Of a DNA stretch of 64,000 nucleotides, positions 35,417 to 43,453 are shown one piece after another (position 1 is the first letter of the stretch; every line of letters starts with the position of its first letter). The position numbers and the translations under genes were made by a program. Source of the DNA: Haloarcula halobia (GTDB lineage: Archaea > Halobacteriota > Halobacteria > Halobacteriales > Haloarculaceae); contig NZ_CP119787.1 in assembly GCF_029338255.1 (NCBI RefSeq), positions 806,001 to 870,000 of the forward strand, written 5' to 3'. The notes under the pieces are model-generated. The model was not told where the DNA came from. It saw only the letters and a program-made list of their open reading frames with translations, and searched no databases.

Positions 35417-36043
35417 CTACTGCAACCGGACGAACCGGACGGGGCCGTGGGTCTCGGCCGACAGCGAGCCGTCGGCGCGGCGCCGGGCCTCGACGAGGCG
35501 CTGCTGGTCGCCGCCGATGGGGGCGAGCAACAGGCCCCCTGGCTGGAGTTGCTCGACGACGGCCGGCGGGAAGGACGGGGCCGCACAGGTCAGGTAGGCA
35601 CGCTCGTAGGGCGCGTGCTCGGCCCACCCCTCCTTCCCGTCGCCGACGCGAACCGAGACGGCGTCGTAGCCCAGCGACGCGAGCGTCTCGCGGGCGCGCT
35701 CGGCCAGCGGTTCGTGATACTCGACGCTGTAGACGTGGTCGGGGCCGACCAACTCGGCCGTGACGGCGGCGTGGTAGCCACACCCGGTGCCGACCTCGAG
35801 TACGTCGTCGCCGGGCCGGAGGTCAAGCAGATCGGCCATCCTCGCGACCATGTGCGGCGCCGAGATGGTCTGTCCCTCGCCGATGGGCAACGGGCGGTCC
35901 TCGTAGGCCTCCTCGCGGACCCCCTCGGGGACGAACCGGTGTCGCGGGACCGTCTCGAGCGCGTCCAGGACGGCTTCGTCGATGTGGTCGCGTGTACCGA
36001 GTCGGTCGACGAGCGCCGCCCGCTGTCGTCCCCAGTCGGGCAT
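35417..36043 (-). CDS. pcm: Protein-L-isoaspartate O-methyltransferase
   Basis: A 208-residue canonical Pcm. It has the substrate loop PIGEGQTISAPHMVARM, SAM motif I VLEVGTGCGYHAAVTAELVG, post-I VYSVEYHEPLAE, and YERAYLTCAAPSFPP, which matches the conserved TAA(C/A)xxxP pattern, then LQPGGLLLAPIG. Pcm methylates isoaspartyl residues to start repair of age-damaged proteins. The length is normal. The start lies 1 bp after the stop of the upstream zinc-finger gene, so they form an operon. The downstream paralogue is more divergent. Confidence 0.93.
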   Translation of the reverse strand: MPDWGRQRAALVDRLGTRDHIDEAVLDALETVPRHRFVPEGVREEAYEDRPLPIGEGQTISAPHMVARMADLLDLRPGDDVLEVGTGCGYHAAVTAELVGPDHVYSVEYHEPLAERARETLASLGYDAVSVRVGDGKEGWAEHAPYERAYLTCAAPSFPPAVVEQLQPGGLLLAPIGGDQQRLVEARRRADGSLSAETHGPVRFVRLQ

Positions 36044-36044
36044 C

Positions 36045-36698
36045 CTACCAGGCCGACCAGGCCGTGGTCGACTCGTCGCGCACCAGCAGCCGGGCGATGT
36101 CCTTCGCGAAGGCGATGTCGCCGTCGAAGTCCAGCTTCTCGTGCTGGTAGCCGTGGGCGTCCTCCCGGACGTGGATGCCCTCGACGGTGAACTCCTCGTC
36201 GCCGAACTTCTCGGTCCCGCCGACGACGAACTCGAAGTCGCCGGGGACCTGCAGCTTGAGGCTCTCGGTCTCGTCGTGGCGGCCGTCCTTCGGGTGCATC
36301 GTGACGTTGATCGCGACGTTCCCGACCGCGCGGGACCAGATGGTCTCGACGTCGGTGACCGGGGCCTCCTCGGTGCGCCCCTCGGCGGTCTCGAGGCTGG
36401 TGATGCGGACGGTCATGACCGCCTCCTCGGTCTCGAGGAGGAACTCTTCGCCGACCTTCAGACCCTCGTCCTCCGGGACGTCGACCTGCGCGGAGAAGGA
36501 GTCGCCGTCCTGCGAGACGACGACGTCGGTCTGGACGGTGCGTTCCTCGGGCAGTCGCTCCTTGTGGACGTGGTCGCAGGCCGTACAGCGGACCGTGACC
36601 TGGCCGCCCGGTTTGAGGACCTCGTGGACGGTCTCTAACTCCGGCGAACAGGCCGGGCACGGCAACGCGATGCGGTCGCCCGGTGTAGCGTCAGTCAT
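36045..36698 (-). CDS. HVO_0476 family zinc finger protein
   Basis: A 217-residue protein. The N-terminal zinc ribbon has CPAC near residue 14 and CTAC about 25 residues later (VTVRCTACDHVHKERLPEER). A beta-rich middle domain (VGEEFLLETEEAVMTVRITS) and a C-terminal part ending KDIARLLVRDESTTAW follow. I recognise this pattern as the haloarchaeal HVO_0476 family. The family's molecular function is not established; the zinc ribbon suggests nucleic acid or protein binding. It is first in an operon with pcm (1-bp gap). Confidence 0.85.
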   Translation of the reverse strand: MTDATPGDRIALPCPACSPELETVHEVLKPGGQVTVRCTACDHVHKERLPEERTVQTDVVVSQDGDSFSAQVDVPEDEGLKVGEEFLLETEEAVMTVRITSLETAEGRTEEAPVTDVETIWSRAVGNVAINVTMHPKDGRHDETESLKLQVPGDFEFVVGGTEKFGDEEFTVEGIHVREDAHGYQHEKLDFDGDIAFAKDIARLLVRDESTTAWSAW

Positions 36699-36796
36699 AC
36701 CTACTCCTCTATCGTCCGGGCCTAAATGGTCGTCGCACCGGCCCTATCCGTGGTCTGCCGTCCCACGGTCGGCGACGCGGACGGGTCCGTCGCGGC

Positions 36797-37387
36797 TCAG
36801 GACTGCCAGACGTGGACGGTCTCGCCCGTCCCCGCGCCGACGGCCAGACGGCCCGCTCCGAACTGGACGCCGGTGACGTTGCTCGAGAGCGCCCCGGTCA
36901 GCGGGTGGCGCCGGACCGTCTCGGCGCCGACTCGGGTCCGGCGGACCGCCGCGAGTTCGTCGCGCGCCCGCGTCGGTAGGAGGAGTCGGTGCCCGACGTC
37001 GCCGGCCGCGACGACCGGCGGCGTCTCGGGGGGCTGGTCCCCGGCACTCGACAGGCGGTCAGCGCTGCCGTCGGCGACGACCCGGTGACTCGCCCGCCCG
37101 TCGGCAGTCACGACAGTCCAGTGGCTCCCCTCCCGACCGGGGTGGACGACCAGCCACTGCGGGCGACCCCCGGGCGCGAACGTCACGGCGTCGGCCTCGT
37201 GGAGGGGCCCCGCGCCGTCGACGTGGCGGTTCCCCGTCGGTCGGGGGTGGGTGTACCAGACGGTCTCGCCGTCGACCGGCATCGACTCGTCACCGCCGTC
37301 GGGCGCTGCCGTCGGAGGGGCCGCCGAGACACACCCGGCCAGGCCGGCGAGGGCGACCGTCCCGAGTACCGTCCGGCGCGTTGGCAT
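36797..37387 (-). CDS. Haloarchaeal lipoprotein, beta-propeller-like fragments
   Basis: A 196-residue protein. The N-terminus is MPTRRTVLGTVALAGLAGC: twin Arg, a hydrophobic stretch and lipobox LAGC, so it is exported by Tat and lipid-anchored. The rest is beta-rich with short repeats such as QWLVVHPGREGSHWTVVTAD and VTGVQFGAGRLAVGAGTGET, resembling a small WD/PQQ-like propeller fragment, but too short for a full propeller. No ligand motif was seen. The frame extends to 37495, but ATG 37387 begins the signal. Function unknown. Confidence 0.78.
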   Translation of the reverse strand: MPTRRTVLGTVALAGLAGCVSAAPPTAAPDGGDESMPVDGETVWYTHPRPTGNRHVDGAGPLHEADAVTFAPGGRPQWLVVHPGREGSHWTVVTADGRASHRVVADGSADRLSSAGDQPPETPPVVAAGDVGHRLLLPTRARDELAAVRRTRVGAETVRRHPLTGALSSNVTGVQFGAGRLAVGAGTGETVHVWQS

Positions 37388-37502
37388 CGGGCGTGTGTCC
37401 GTCCGGTGTCGAATTAGCCGTTCGGTTACCCTGCCCTCACCGCTCGCCGTTCCGGAGGCGATTTCCTCCCTCTGGTCGCGGCTATCGCCGCTCACTCACT
37501 AC

Positions 37503-37521
37503 GAGGAAGTTTCACTTCCTC
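37503..37521. terminator. Perfect hairpin between two minus-strand genes
   Basis: GAGGAAGT-ttc-ACTTCCTC, 8-bp stem and 3-nt loop, 24 bp beyond the stop of the M29-like peptidase gene. It could be an RNA 3'-end structure. The neighbouring ctcgcggctcacttcgttca is a type of sequence often seen in haloarchaeal intergenic regions. Confidence 0.4.
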
Positions 37522-37544
37522 GCCGTCCTCGCGGCTCACTTCGT

Positions 37545-38501
37545 TCACCGCTCGCCCTGCGGGAGGTCTACGACCTCCCCGTCCGCGTACACGGTCGGCT
37601 CCGTCAGGATACCGTCCAGGTGCAGCGGCGCGTGGACGTCGCCCCCGATGGCGTGGTCGTCGCCGATGGCGATGTGGACGGTGCCGCCGGCCTTCTCGTC
37701 CAGCAGCACCGACCCGACCAGTTCGGTGACGGCGACGTTGGTCCCGATGCCAAGTTCGGCGAGGTTGTAGGCGTCCGCGCCGACTTCCTCGGCGGCGTCC
37801 TCGACCTGCTCGCGGATGGCCGGGTCGGAGATGTCGGTCACCTGGCCGTCCTCGACCTCGAAGGAGAGCAGTTCGCCGTCGAGTTTTCCGTGGGGACGCA
37901 TCGTCCCGTCGACGACGAAGGTGCCGTCAGCCGTCTCGGGCGAGACGAACACCTCGCCGGCGGGGAGGTTCGACATCTCGCCGGCCTCGTGGACGATACC
38001 GGTGTCGAGGTGCCACTCCCGCGACCCGAGGCCGAAGGTGATGTCCGTGCCCTGGGGGGTCGTGACTCGAATCTCGCCGGCGTCCTGCACCTGGGCGAGC
38101 ACGTCCTCACAGTGCTGCTCGATGGCCTCGTAGTCGGCGTCCAGCCCCATCAGGAACACGCCCTCGGTGATGCCCGGCAGCGTCGCGACCCGGGCGCCGG
38201 CGGCGTTGGCCTCGCTCCGGGCCTCGGTGTGGGTCAGGCTCTTGGTGGTCGGCGCGAGGACCACGTCTGCCGTCCGCATCGCCCCGGCGACCGGCGCCGG
38301 CGGTTCCTCGCCGTGCTGGTCGCCCGGCGGGTAGCGGACGAAGACGCTGTCGTCGGTGGTCTCGCCGGCGACCCGGTACAGCGCCTCCCCGATGGCCTTG
38401 CGCTTGTCGTCGGTGACGACGGCACACGATTCGTCGGCCTGGAGGTTCAGACACTGGTGGATGGCGGTCTCCGCTGGCTTCCGCAGCGAGGAGTTGTCCA
38501 T
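37545..38501 (-). CDS. M29-like aminopeptidase
   Basis: A 318-residue protein related to family M29 (aminopeptidase T/AmpS) metallopeptidases. Recognisable segments are TKSLTHTEARSEANAAGARV and LPGITEGVF in the N-terminal half, and the metal-site region with AGEMSNLPAGEVFVSPETAD (Glu ligands), VVDGTMRPHGKLDGE, AELGIGTNVAV and the C-terminal IAIGDDHAIGGDVHAPLHLD (His and Asp ligands). It is shorter than bacterial AmpS (~410 residues), as is common in archaeal members. Soluble and cytosolic. Monocistronic, divergent from the GAPDH gene. Confidence 0.85.
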   Translation of the reverse strand: MDNSSLRKPAETAIHQCLNLQADESCAVVTDDKRKAIGEALYRVAGETTDDSVFVRYPPGDQHGEEPPAPVAGAMRTADVVLAPTTKSLTHTEARSEANAAGARVATLPGITEGVFLMGLDADYEAIEQHCEDVLAQVQDAGEIRVTTPQGTDITFGLGSREWHLDTGIVHEAGEMSNLPAGEVFVSPETADGTFVVDGTMRPHGKLDGELLSFEVEDGQVTDISDPAIREQVEDAAEEVGADAYNLAELGIGTNVAVTELVGSVLLDEKAGGTVHIAIGDDHAIGGDVHAPLHLDGILTEPTVYADGEVVDLPQGER

Positions 38502-38648
38502 ACCGACGGGTCGGCCTCCGTCGGATTAACTCTTGGTGGGCCGGGGCTCGTGTCCTGTGCTACCTCGTGTCATTAGTACAACAATCCGAGTTAATTTCTC
38601 CACAAAACCACCGAAAAGAATATCGTGGTGCCACGAGTACGAAGGTAC

Positions 38649-39713
38649 ATGCTCCACGTGGGCATCAACGGATTCGGCACCATCGGCAAACGCGTCGCTG
38701 ACGCGGTGCGTGCCCAACCGGACATGACTGTCGCGGGCGTCGCGAAACGCTCGCCGAACTTCGAGGCAACCATCGCGACCGACCGGGGCTACGACCTCTA
38801 TGCCGCCGGCGACCGCGACCCCTTCGAGGACGCCGGCATCCCGACCGCTGGGACCGTCCACGACCTGGTCGCCGCGAGCGACGTCGTCGTCGACGCCACC
38901 CCCAGCGGCGTCGGGGCCGAGAACGCAGCCCTCTATGCCGAGTACGACACGCCGGCCATCTTCCAGGGCGGCGAGGACGTCGACGTCGCCGACGTGAGTT
39001 TCAACGCCCGGGCGAACTACGCCGCCGCCGTCGGCGCCCAGTCTGCCCGCGTGGTCTCGTGTAACACCACCGGCCTCTCGCGCCTGTTTGCCCCCATCGA
39101 GGAGGCCTACGGCATCGAGAAGGCCCGCGTGACGCTCGTGCGCCGGGGCGGCGACCCGGGCGATGCGAGCCGTGGACCGATCAACGACACGTTGCCCGAC
39201 CCGGTGAAGATTCCCTCCCACCACGGGCCGGACGTCCAGACCGTCTTCCCCGACCTGGACATCGACACGATGGGCATGAAAGTGCCCACGACGCAGATGC
39301 ACACCCACTCGGTCAACGTCACGCTCGCGTCCGAACCCACCAGTGACGCGGTCAGGGACCTCCTCTCGCGGGAGTCCCGGCTCTTTCTCATCCCCGAGTC
39401 GCTGGGCATCGACGGCACGGGCAAGATAAAGGAGTACACGCGCGACGCCGGCCGCTCGCGGGGCGACGTCTGGGAGAACTGCATCTGGGCCGAGTCGGTC
39501 ACCGTCGAGGGCCGGGACCTCTACCTGTTCCAGGCCATCCACCAGGAGGCCGACGTCGTCCCCGAGAACATCGACGCCGTCCGGGCGCTCTCCCGGCGGA
39601 CGGCCAGCGCCGAGCAGAGCATCGCCCGCACGAACGAGGCGCTCGGCATCGGCCGCGGCCTCGTCCAGCACGAGGGGGCGCCCGCCCGCGTCGACGGCCT
39701 CGCGGACGACTGA
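38649..39713 (+). CDS. Glyceraldehyde-3-phosphate dehydrogenase, archaeal type II
   Basis: A 354-residue archaeal-type phosphorylating GAPDH. The NAD(P) site is [17 protein letters not shown], and catalytic Cys138 lies in [42 protein letters not shown] and the C-terminal [11 protein letters not shown] are typical of the archaeal enzyme. This type is distinct from the bacterial-type GapA also present in many haloarchaea, and it usually serves gluconeogenesis there. An AT-rich element (aaaagaatat) lies about 28-38 nt upstream of the ATG. It ends 6 bp from the convergent phosphoesterase gene. Confidence 0.93.
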   Translation: MLHVGINGFGTIGKRVADAVRAQPDMTVAGVAKRSPNFEATIATDRGYDLYAAGDRDPFEDAGIPTAGTVHDLVAASDVVVDATPSGVGAENAALYAEYDTPAIFQGGEDVDVADVSFNARANYAAAVGAQSARVVSCNTTGLSRLFAPIEEAYGIEKARVTLVRRGGDPGDASRGPINDTLPDPVKIPSHHGPDVQTVFPDLDIDTMGMKVPTTQMHTHSVNVTLASEPTSDAVRDLLSRESRLFLIPESLGIDGTGKIKEYTRDAGRSRGDVWENCIWAESVTVEGRDLYLFQAIHQEADVVPENIDAVRALSRRTASAEQSIARTNEALGIGRGLVQHEGAPARVDGLADD

Positions 39714-39719
39714 CCTTCC

Positions 39720-40211
39720 TCACCCCAGGTCGTGGAACGTCAGTGCGCCGCTCTCGGTGTCCAGCGTCGCCACGGAGAAGGGGTCCGGCGCCGGCGGGAT
39801 GGCGATGCCGCCGGGGTTGACCCGGACCGTCCCCTCGTACTCCTCGGTGCCGGCCTCGTGGGTGTGCCCGTGGACGACGTAGTCGTAGGTGCCACACTCC
39901 ACCAGCGCGTCGACGATGGCCCCGCTGGTCCCGTGGTAGACGGCCACCTCGGTCCCGTCGAGGCTCAGTTCGCCCATCTCGCCGAGGTACGTGCCGAACG
40001 ACTCGACGGTGGCGTCGACGGCCCACTCGCCGTCGTTGTTCCCCCGAACCGCGTAGAACGTCCAGTCGCCGTCGAACGGCGTCACCGAGAAGGGCGCGAC
40101 AAAGTCGCCACAGTGGACGACCGTCTCACAGCCCTCGCGCTGGAACGTCTCGACTGCCGCCTCGACCCGGTCTAGGTTGTCGTGAGTGTCGGACACGATG
40201 CCGATGTTCAT
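39720..40211 (-). CDS. YfcE/MJ0936-type metallophosphoesterase
   Basis: A 163-residue calcineurin-like phosphodiesterase. All five metal-site motifs are present: IGIVSDTHDN, VVHCGDFVAP, VRGNNDGEWA, VAVYHGTSG and VVHGHTHEAG, with NPGG near the C-terminus. Family members such as YfcE and MJ0936 cleave phosphodiesters in vitro; the natural substrate is unknown. The frame extends to 40391, but ATG 40211 begins exactly at the first beta-strand. Monocistronic. Confidence 0.93.
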   Translation of the reverse strand: MNIGIVSDTHDNLDRVEAAVETFQREGCETVVHCGDFVAPFSVTPFDGDWTFYAVRGNNDGEWAVDATVESFGTYLGEMGELSLDGTEVAVYHGTSGAIVDALVECGTYDYVVHGHTHEAGTEEYEGTVRVNPGGIAIPPAPDPFSVATLDTESGALTFHDLG

Positions 40212-40359
40212 GGGTGTGTGTTCCGGTGGCGGCCCCAAGAACGTATGGCCCCATCGACGCGCCGAGTTGCGCCATCGCTCGCGGTCGTGACGTGACCGAC
40301 GCGGCGGACGGAACGGGGCTACGGGGCCGTGCGTGAACGCCTCGTCGGGGGCAGGGCGG

Positions 40360-41064
40360 CTAGACGGAGGCTGTGAGGCCACCGTCGACACGGATGTTCT
40401 GGCCCGTGACGTAGCTGGACTCCGAAGAGAGCAGATACGCGACCGTGTCTGCGATCTCTTCGGTCCGTGCCGGGCGCTCCATCGGGATCTGCGCTCTCGT
40501 TTCCTCGTCTACGTCGTAACTATCGACGAATCCGGGCTGGACCGTGTTCATTCGGATCCCGGCCGACGCGTATCTATCGGCGTAGAGCTTGGTGAAACTC
40601 CCGAGCCCAGCTCGAAGCACCGAGGAGACGGGGAACGCGCTCGACGGTTCGAACGCCGAGAAGGTGGAGATGTTCACGATGGACCCGTGACCCTGGTCCG
40701 CCATGATCGGGGTGACGAGTCGTGCCATCCGGACCGTGTTCAACAGGACGAGGTCCAACCCTTCGTGCCACTCCTCGTCGGTGATCTCGAGGAGGTCGCC
40801 CGTCGCCGGGTGGCCCGTATTGTTCACGACCGCGTCGATTCGCCCGTAGCGCTCCGCGGTGGTCTCGACGAGCGCCGCCAGGTCGGCGGGGTCGGTCACC
40901 GACCCCTCGAACCCGTCGCCACCGAGGTCCTCCGCGACCTCGACAGCGCTCCCCGACCGTGAGAGCAGTACCGGCGTGTAGCCGTCCTCGTGGAGTCGCC
41001 GGGCACAGGCCTCCCCGATTCCACTTCCAGCAGCAGTCACTATGGCCACCTTCGCTTCGGACAT
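40360..41064 (-). CDS. SDR-family protein lacking the catalytic Tyr-Lys pair
   Basis: A 234-residue short-chain dehydrogenase fold protein. It has the cofactor motif TAAGSGIG, VVNNTGHPA in place of NNAG, and Ser in VNISTFSAFE. The YxxxK motif is missing: the aligned segment is FPVSSVLRAGLGSFTK, where the Tyr position is Ser and the Lys position is Arg. The C-terminal SSESSYVTGQNIRVDGG is normal. A group of FabG-like SDRs shows the same S-x-x-L-R-A pattern and is of unknown catalytic ability. Start ATG 41064 is chosen over 41103 because it begins the Rossmann strand. Neighbours give no pathway clue. Confidence 0.88.
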   Translation of the reverse strand: MSEAKVAIVTAAGSGIGEACARRLHEDGYTPVLLSRSGSAVEVAEDLGGDGFEGSVTDPADLAALVETTAERYGRIDAVVNNTGHPATGDLLEITDEEWHEGLDLVLLNTVRMARLVTPIMADQGHGSIVNISTFSAFEPSSAFPVSSVLRAGLGSFTKLYADRYASAGIRMNTVQPGFVDSYDVDEETRAQIPMERPARTEEIADTVAYLLSSESSYVTGQNIRVDGGLTASV

Positions 41065-41297
41065 GGACGTCCCTTCCACCGGCCGCGCTTTATCTATTTG
41101 CACCGGTCATGGGGTGGTGGTTGGGTACGAGCGGCCGGGAGTGAGACGCCAGCGGGTCCCGCGATGTACTGACAACGCGGGGGAACTGAACGGGCTGGGC
41201 GGCCACGCGAACCGGGCGAGGGCTCAGTCGGGGGGCCTGCTGGACCGACTGTCTCCCCCTTTCCGACGACTCCTCCCCCTCACGCCGTCCCGCACGC

Positions 41298-41304
41298 CTT
41301 TTAT
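41298..41304 (+). promoter_or_regulatory. TATA box of the small membrane protein gene
   Basis: The stretch cttttat lies 24-30 nt upstream of ATG 41328. Confidence 0.45.
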
Positions 41305-41327
41305 CCGGGTAGCGCCAACCCCCGCTA

Positions 41328-41576
41328 ATGCCGAGGGGTATCCTCGAGACGGTCGGGCTGGTGACGGTGCTGGTCTTTGCCATCCCCGTCGCGCTGTTCG
41401 GCGCCGAACACCTCGTCCGCGGGGAGCTTCTCCAGGGCGTCGTCTTCATCGCCATCGCCGGTCTGATGGTCGCCGTCGAGCAGTACCTCACGACGCCGAC
41501 GGACGTCCCCGGGCTGGTCGCGGAGAAGACCGTCGGGGCCGTCGTGAAGACCGACGAGTCCGACACCGAGGATTAG
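41328..41576 (+). CDS. Small membrane protein, two helices
   Basis: An 82-residue protein. Two hydrophobic helices ([20 protein letters not shown], residues ~7-26, and [20 protein letters not shown], ~34-53) are joined by a short loop and followed by an acidic tail ([12 protein letters not shown]). This is a common layout in haloarchaea, but I cannot name a family with certainty. Its TAG stop overlaps the stop of the convergent RNA ligase partner gene (coordinates overlap by 4 bp). Confidence 0.75.
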   Translation: MPRGILETVGLVTVLVFAIPVALFGAEHLVRGELLQGVVFIAIAGLMVAVEQYLTTPTDVPGLVAEKTVGAVVKTDESDTED

Positions 41577-42247
41577 GACTGGTCGCGCCAGCGGTCCGGG
41601 TCGTCGGCCGCCAGGTACTCCCGCAGGAGCGAGGGGAACGCCCGGCCTTTCAGGTAGCGCAGGCCGAAGTCCTCGGCCCAGTTGATGATGCCCCGGTCCT
41701 CCGTGACGACGCCGGCGTCGAGCTCGCGGGCCAGGATGAGCAGGTCGAAGTCCTCCCGGGAGTCGAGCACGCCCTGACGGAGCGTGTCGCGGTACTCGTC
41801 GCGCAGTTCGGAGATGACCGCGTCGACCTGGGTCATGTGGTCGTGGTCCTCGACGGTCTCGGCGCGGGACTCCTCGGCCTTGCGGACGGCCTTCTCGGAG
41901 ACGCGCAGGCCGCGGTTGACCCGGTCGGACATCTCGTCGATGAACGTGTAGACGAGCTCGGCCGGAATCATCACCTCGTAGTGGGCCGGCGACTTCGTGA
42001 TGACCCAGGTGTCGAGTTTCGTCAGCACCTCGTCGCTGATATCCCGGTCTTCCAGCATCGTCGTCAGCTCGTCCTTGATCGACGGTGGCATGTAACAGGA
42101 GATGTTGTGGATCTGTTTCGCCGCCGCGATGAGGTCGAGCAGATCGAGACAGGCCGCCTCGAGGTCGCCGTCCGGGCCGCGTATCTCCGTCGTGAGAAAC
42201 AGCGACGTGTCGAGCACGAAGCGTTGTTTGAGCGGGCGCTCGGCCAT
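41573..42247 (-). CDS. RNA ligase partner protein, PIN-like (UPF0278)
   Basis: A 224-residue PIN-superfamily protein. The first acidic residue is in [13 protein letters not shown]; others are in [20 protein letters not shown] and [20 protein letters not shown], all typical of the archaeal UPF0278 family, described as the RNA ligase partner protein. PIN domains are metal-dependent ribonucleases. The gene lies head to head with the RNA ligase gene across 89 bp, which supports joint regulation and an RNA repair or processing pair. The start at ATG 42247 removes an unlikely 26-residue Cys-containing extension. Confidence 0.9.
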   Translation of the reverse strand: MAERPLKQRFVLDTSLFLTTEIRGPDGDLEAACLDLLDLIAAAKQIHNISCYMPPSIKDELTTMLEDRDISDEVLTKLDTWVITKSPAHYEVMIPAELVYTFIDEMSDRVNRGLRVSEKAVRKAEESRAETVEDHDHMTQVDAVISELRDEYRDTLRQGVLDSREDFDLLILARELDAGVVTEDRGIINWAEDFGLRYLKGRAFPSLLREYLAADDPDRWRDQS

Positions 42248-42336
42248 ACCGGGTGCTTGGACCGCAGGGGAGATAGAACCACGGGCAGAGTGCTCGGTCT
42301 GGCAACATTTTACACCCCCGCACACCTATCGGTCAC

Positions 42337-43452
42337 ATGGGCGGCGACTGGACGACAGTCTTGGACACGGAGGACGTCGACCCCGAGGACCTGCTCGAGC
42401 ACTTCGACCGGGCGTGGTTCCGGGGCCGGGAGTACCGCCACCTCACGGACGCCCGCCACGGCGTCGAGCGGGGCACCGCGCTCGTGGGCGACGCCGTCGT
42501 CCGCGGGTTCCCGTCGATTCCACGCGCGCTCGTCCTCGAGACGGCCGTCCCCGCACAGTTCGACGGGTCGGTCTCCGTCGAGGAGAAACTGAACGGCTAC
42601 AACGTCCGTGTCGCGCGAATCGACGGCGACCTGCTGGCCTTTACCCGCCGGGGCTACATCTGCCCGTACACGACGGCGGCCCTCGAAGCGACGCTCGAGG
42701 CGACCGCCTTCTTCGATGACCACCCCGAGCGGATGCTCTGTGGCGAGTTCGTCGGCCCGGAGAACCCCTACACGACCCACGACTACGCGGCGGTCGACTC
42801 CGCGCGGTTCTACGTCTTCGACGTTCGGGACCGGGCGACCGGCGACCCGATGGGGCCCGAGCGTCGCCGGGCGGTCTGTGCGGAATACGAGCTCGAGGCC
42901 GTGCCGCACTTCGGGACGTTCGACCCGGGCGAGGCGGCGGCCGCGGTCCACGACGTGCTCGCCGACCTCGACGCCCGTGGCCGTGAGGGCGTCGTGCTGA
43001 AATCGGCGGACGGTCGGCGGGCGCTGAAATACACCACGAGCGCTATCCACCGCGCGGACCTCGAACACGCCTTCTCCTTGCCCTTCGACTACGGCCGGGA
43101 CTTCATTTTCACCCGCGTCGTCCGGGAGGCGTTCCAGGCCGTCGAACGTGGCGAGGACCCCGAGGCCGTCCGGGAACGCGGCCGGGACCTGGGCGAGGCG
43201 ATCCTCCCGCCGGCCGTCGAGACCATCCGGGCGGTCGCCGACGACGAACTCGTCGGCGAGTCACACACCGTCCGGAGCGACCCGGACGTCGTCGACGCGC
43301 TGCTCTCGTACTTCCGGGACCAGGGCCTCCAGGTAGAGGTCGAGCGGGACGAACGGGTCGACGGCGAACGCGTCGTCGAGTTCACGAAGGTGGCACGGGC
43401 CACACAGGACAAGACGGCGTACTACCTCGAGGGCGGGACCGTCGACGAGTGA
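42337..43452 (+). CDS. ATP-dependent RNA ligase, Rnl3 family
   Basis: A 371-residue archaeal RNA ligase. The adenylated lysine is Lys84 in motif I (VEEKLNGYNVR). The following motifs are visible: III around RFYVFDVRDRATG, IV around REGVVLKSADG, and V around RALKYTTSA. The C-terminal ~130 residues form the helical dimerisation domain of Rnl3 enzymes of the Pyrococcus/Methanothermobacter type, which circularise single-stranded RNA in vitro. In vivo substrates are unknown. It starts with MGGDWTTVLDTEDVD and ends 1 bp before the stop of the convergent helicase. Confidence 0.92.
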   Translation: MGGDWTTVLDTEDVDPEDLLEHFDRAWFRGREYRHLTDARHGVERGTALVGDAVVRGFPSIPRALVLETAVPAQFDGSVSVEEKLNGYNVRVARIDGDLLAFTRRGYICPYTTAALEATLEATAFFDDHPERMLCGEFVGPENPYTTHDYAAVDSARFYVFDVRDRATGDPMGPERRRAVCAEYELEAVPHFGTFDPGEAAAAVHDVLADLDARGREGVVLKSADGRRALKYTTSAIHRADLEHAFSLPFDYGRDFIFTRVVREAFQAVERGEDPEAVRERGRDLGEAILPPAVETIRAVADDELVGESHTVRSDPDVVDALLSYFRDQGLQVEVERDERVDGERVVEFTKVARATQDKTAYYLEGGTVDE

Positions 43453-43453
43453 G

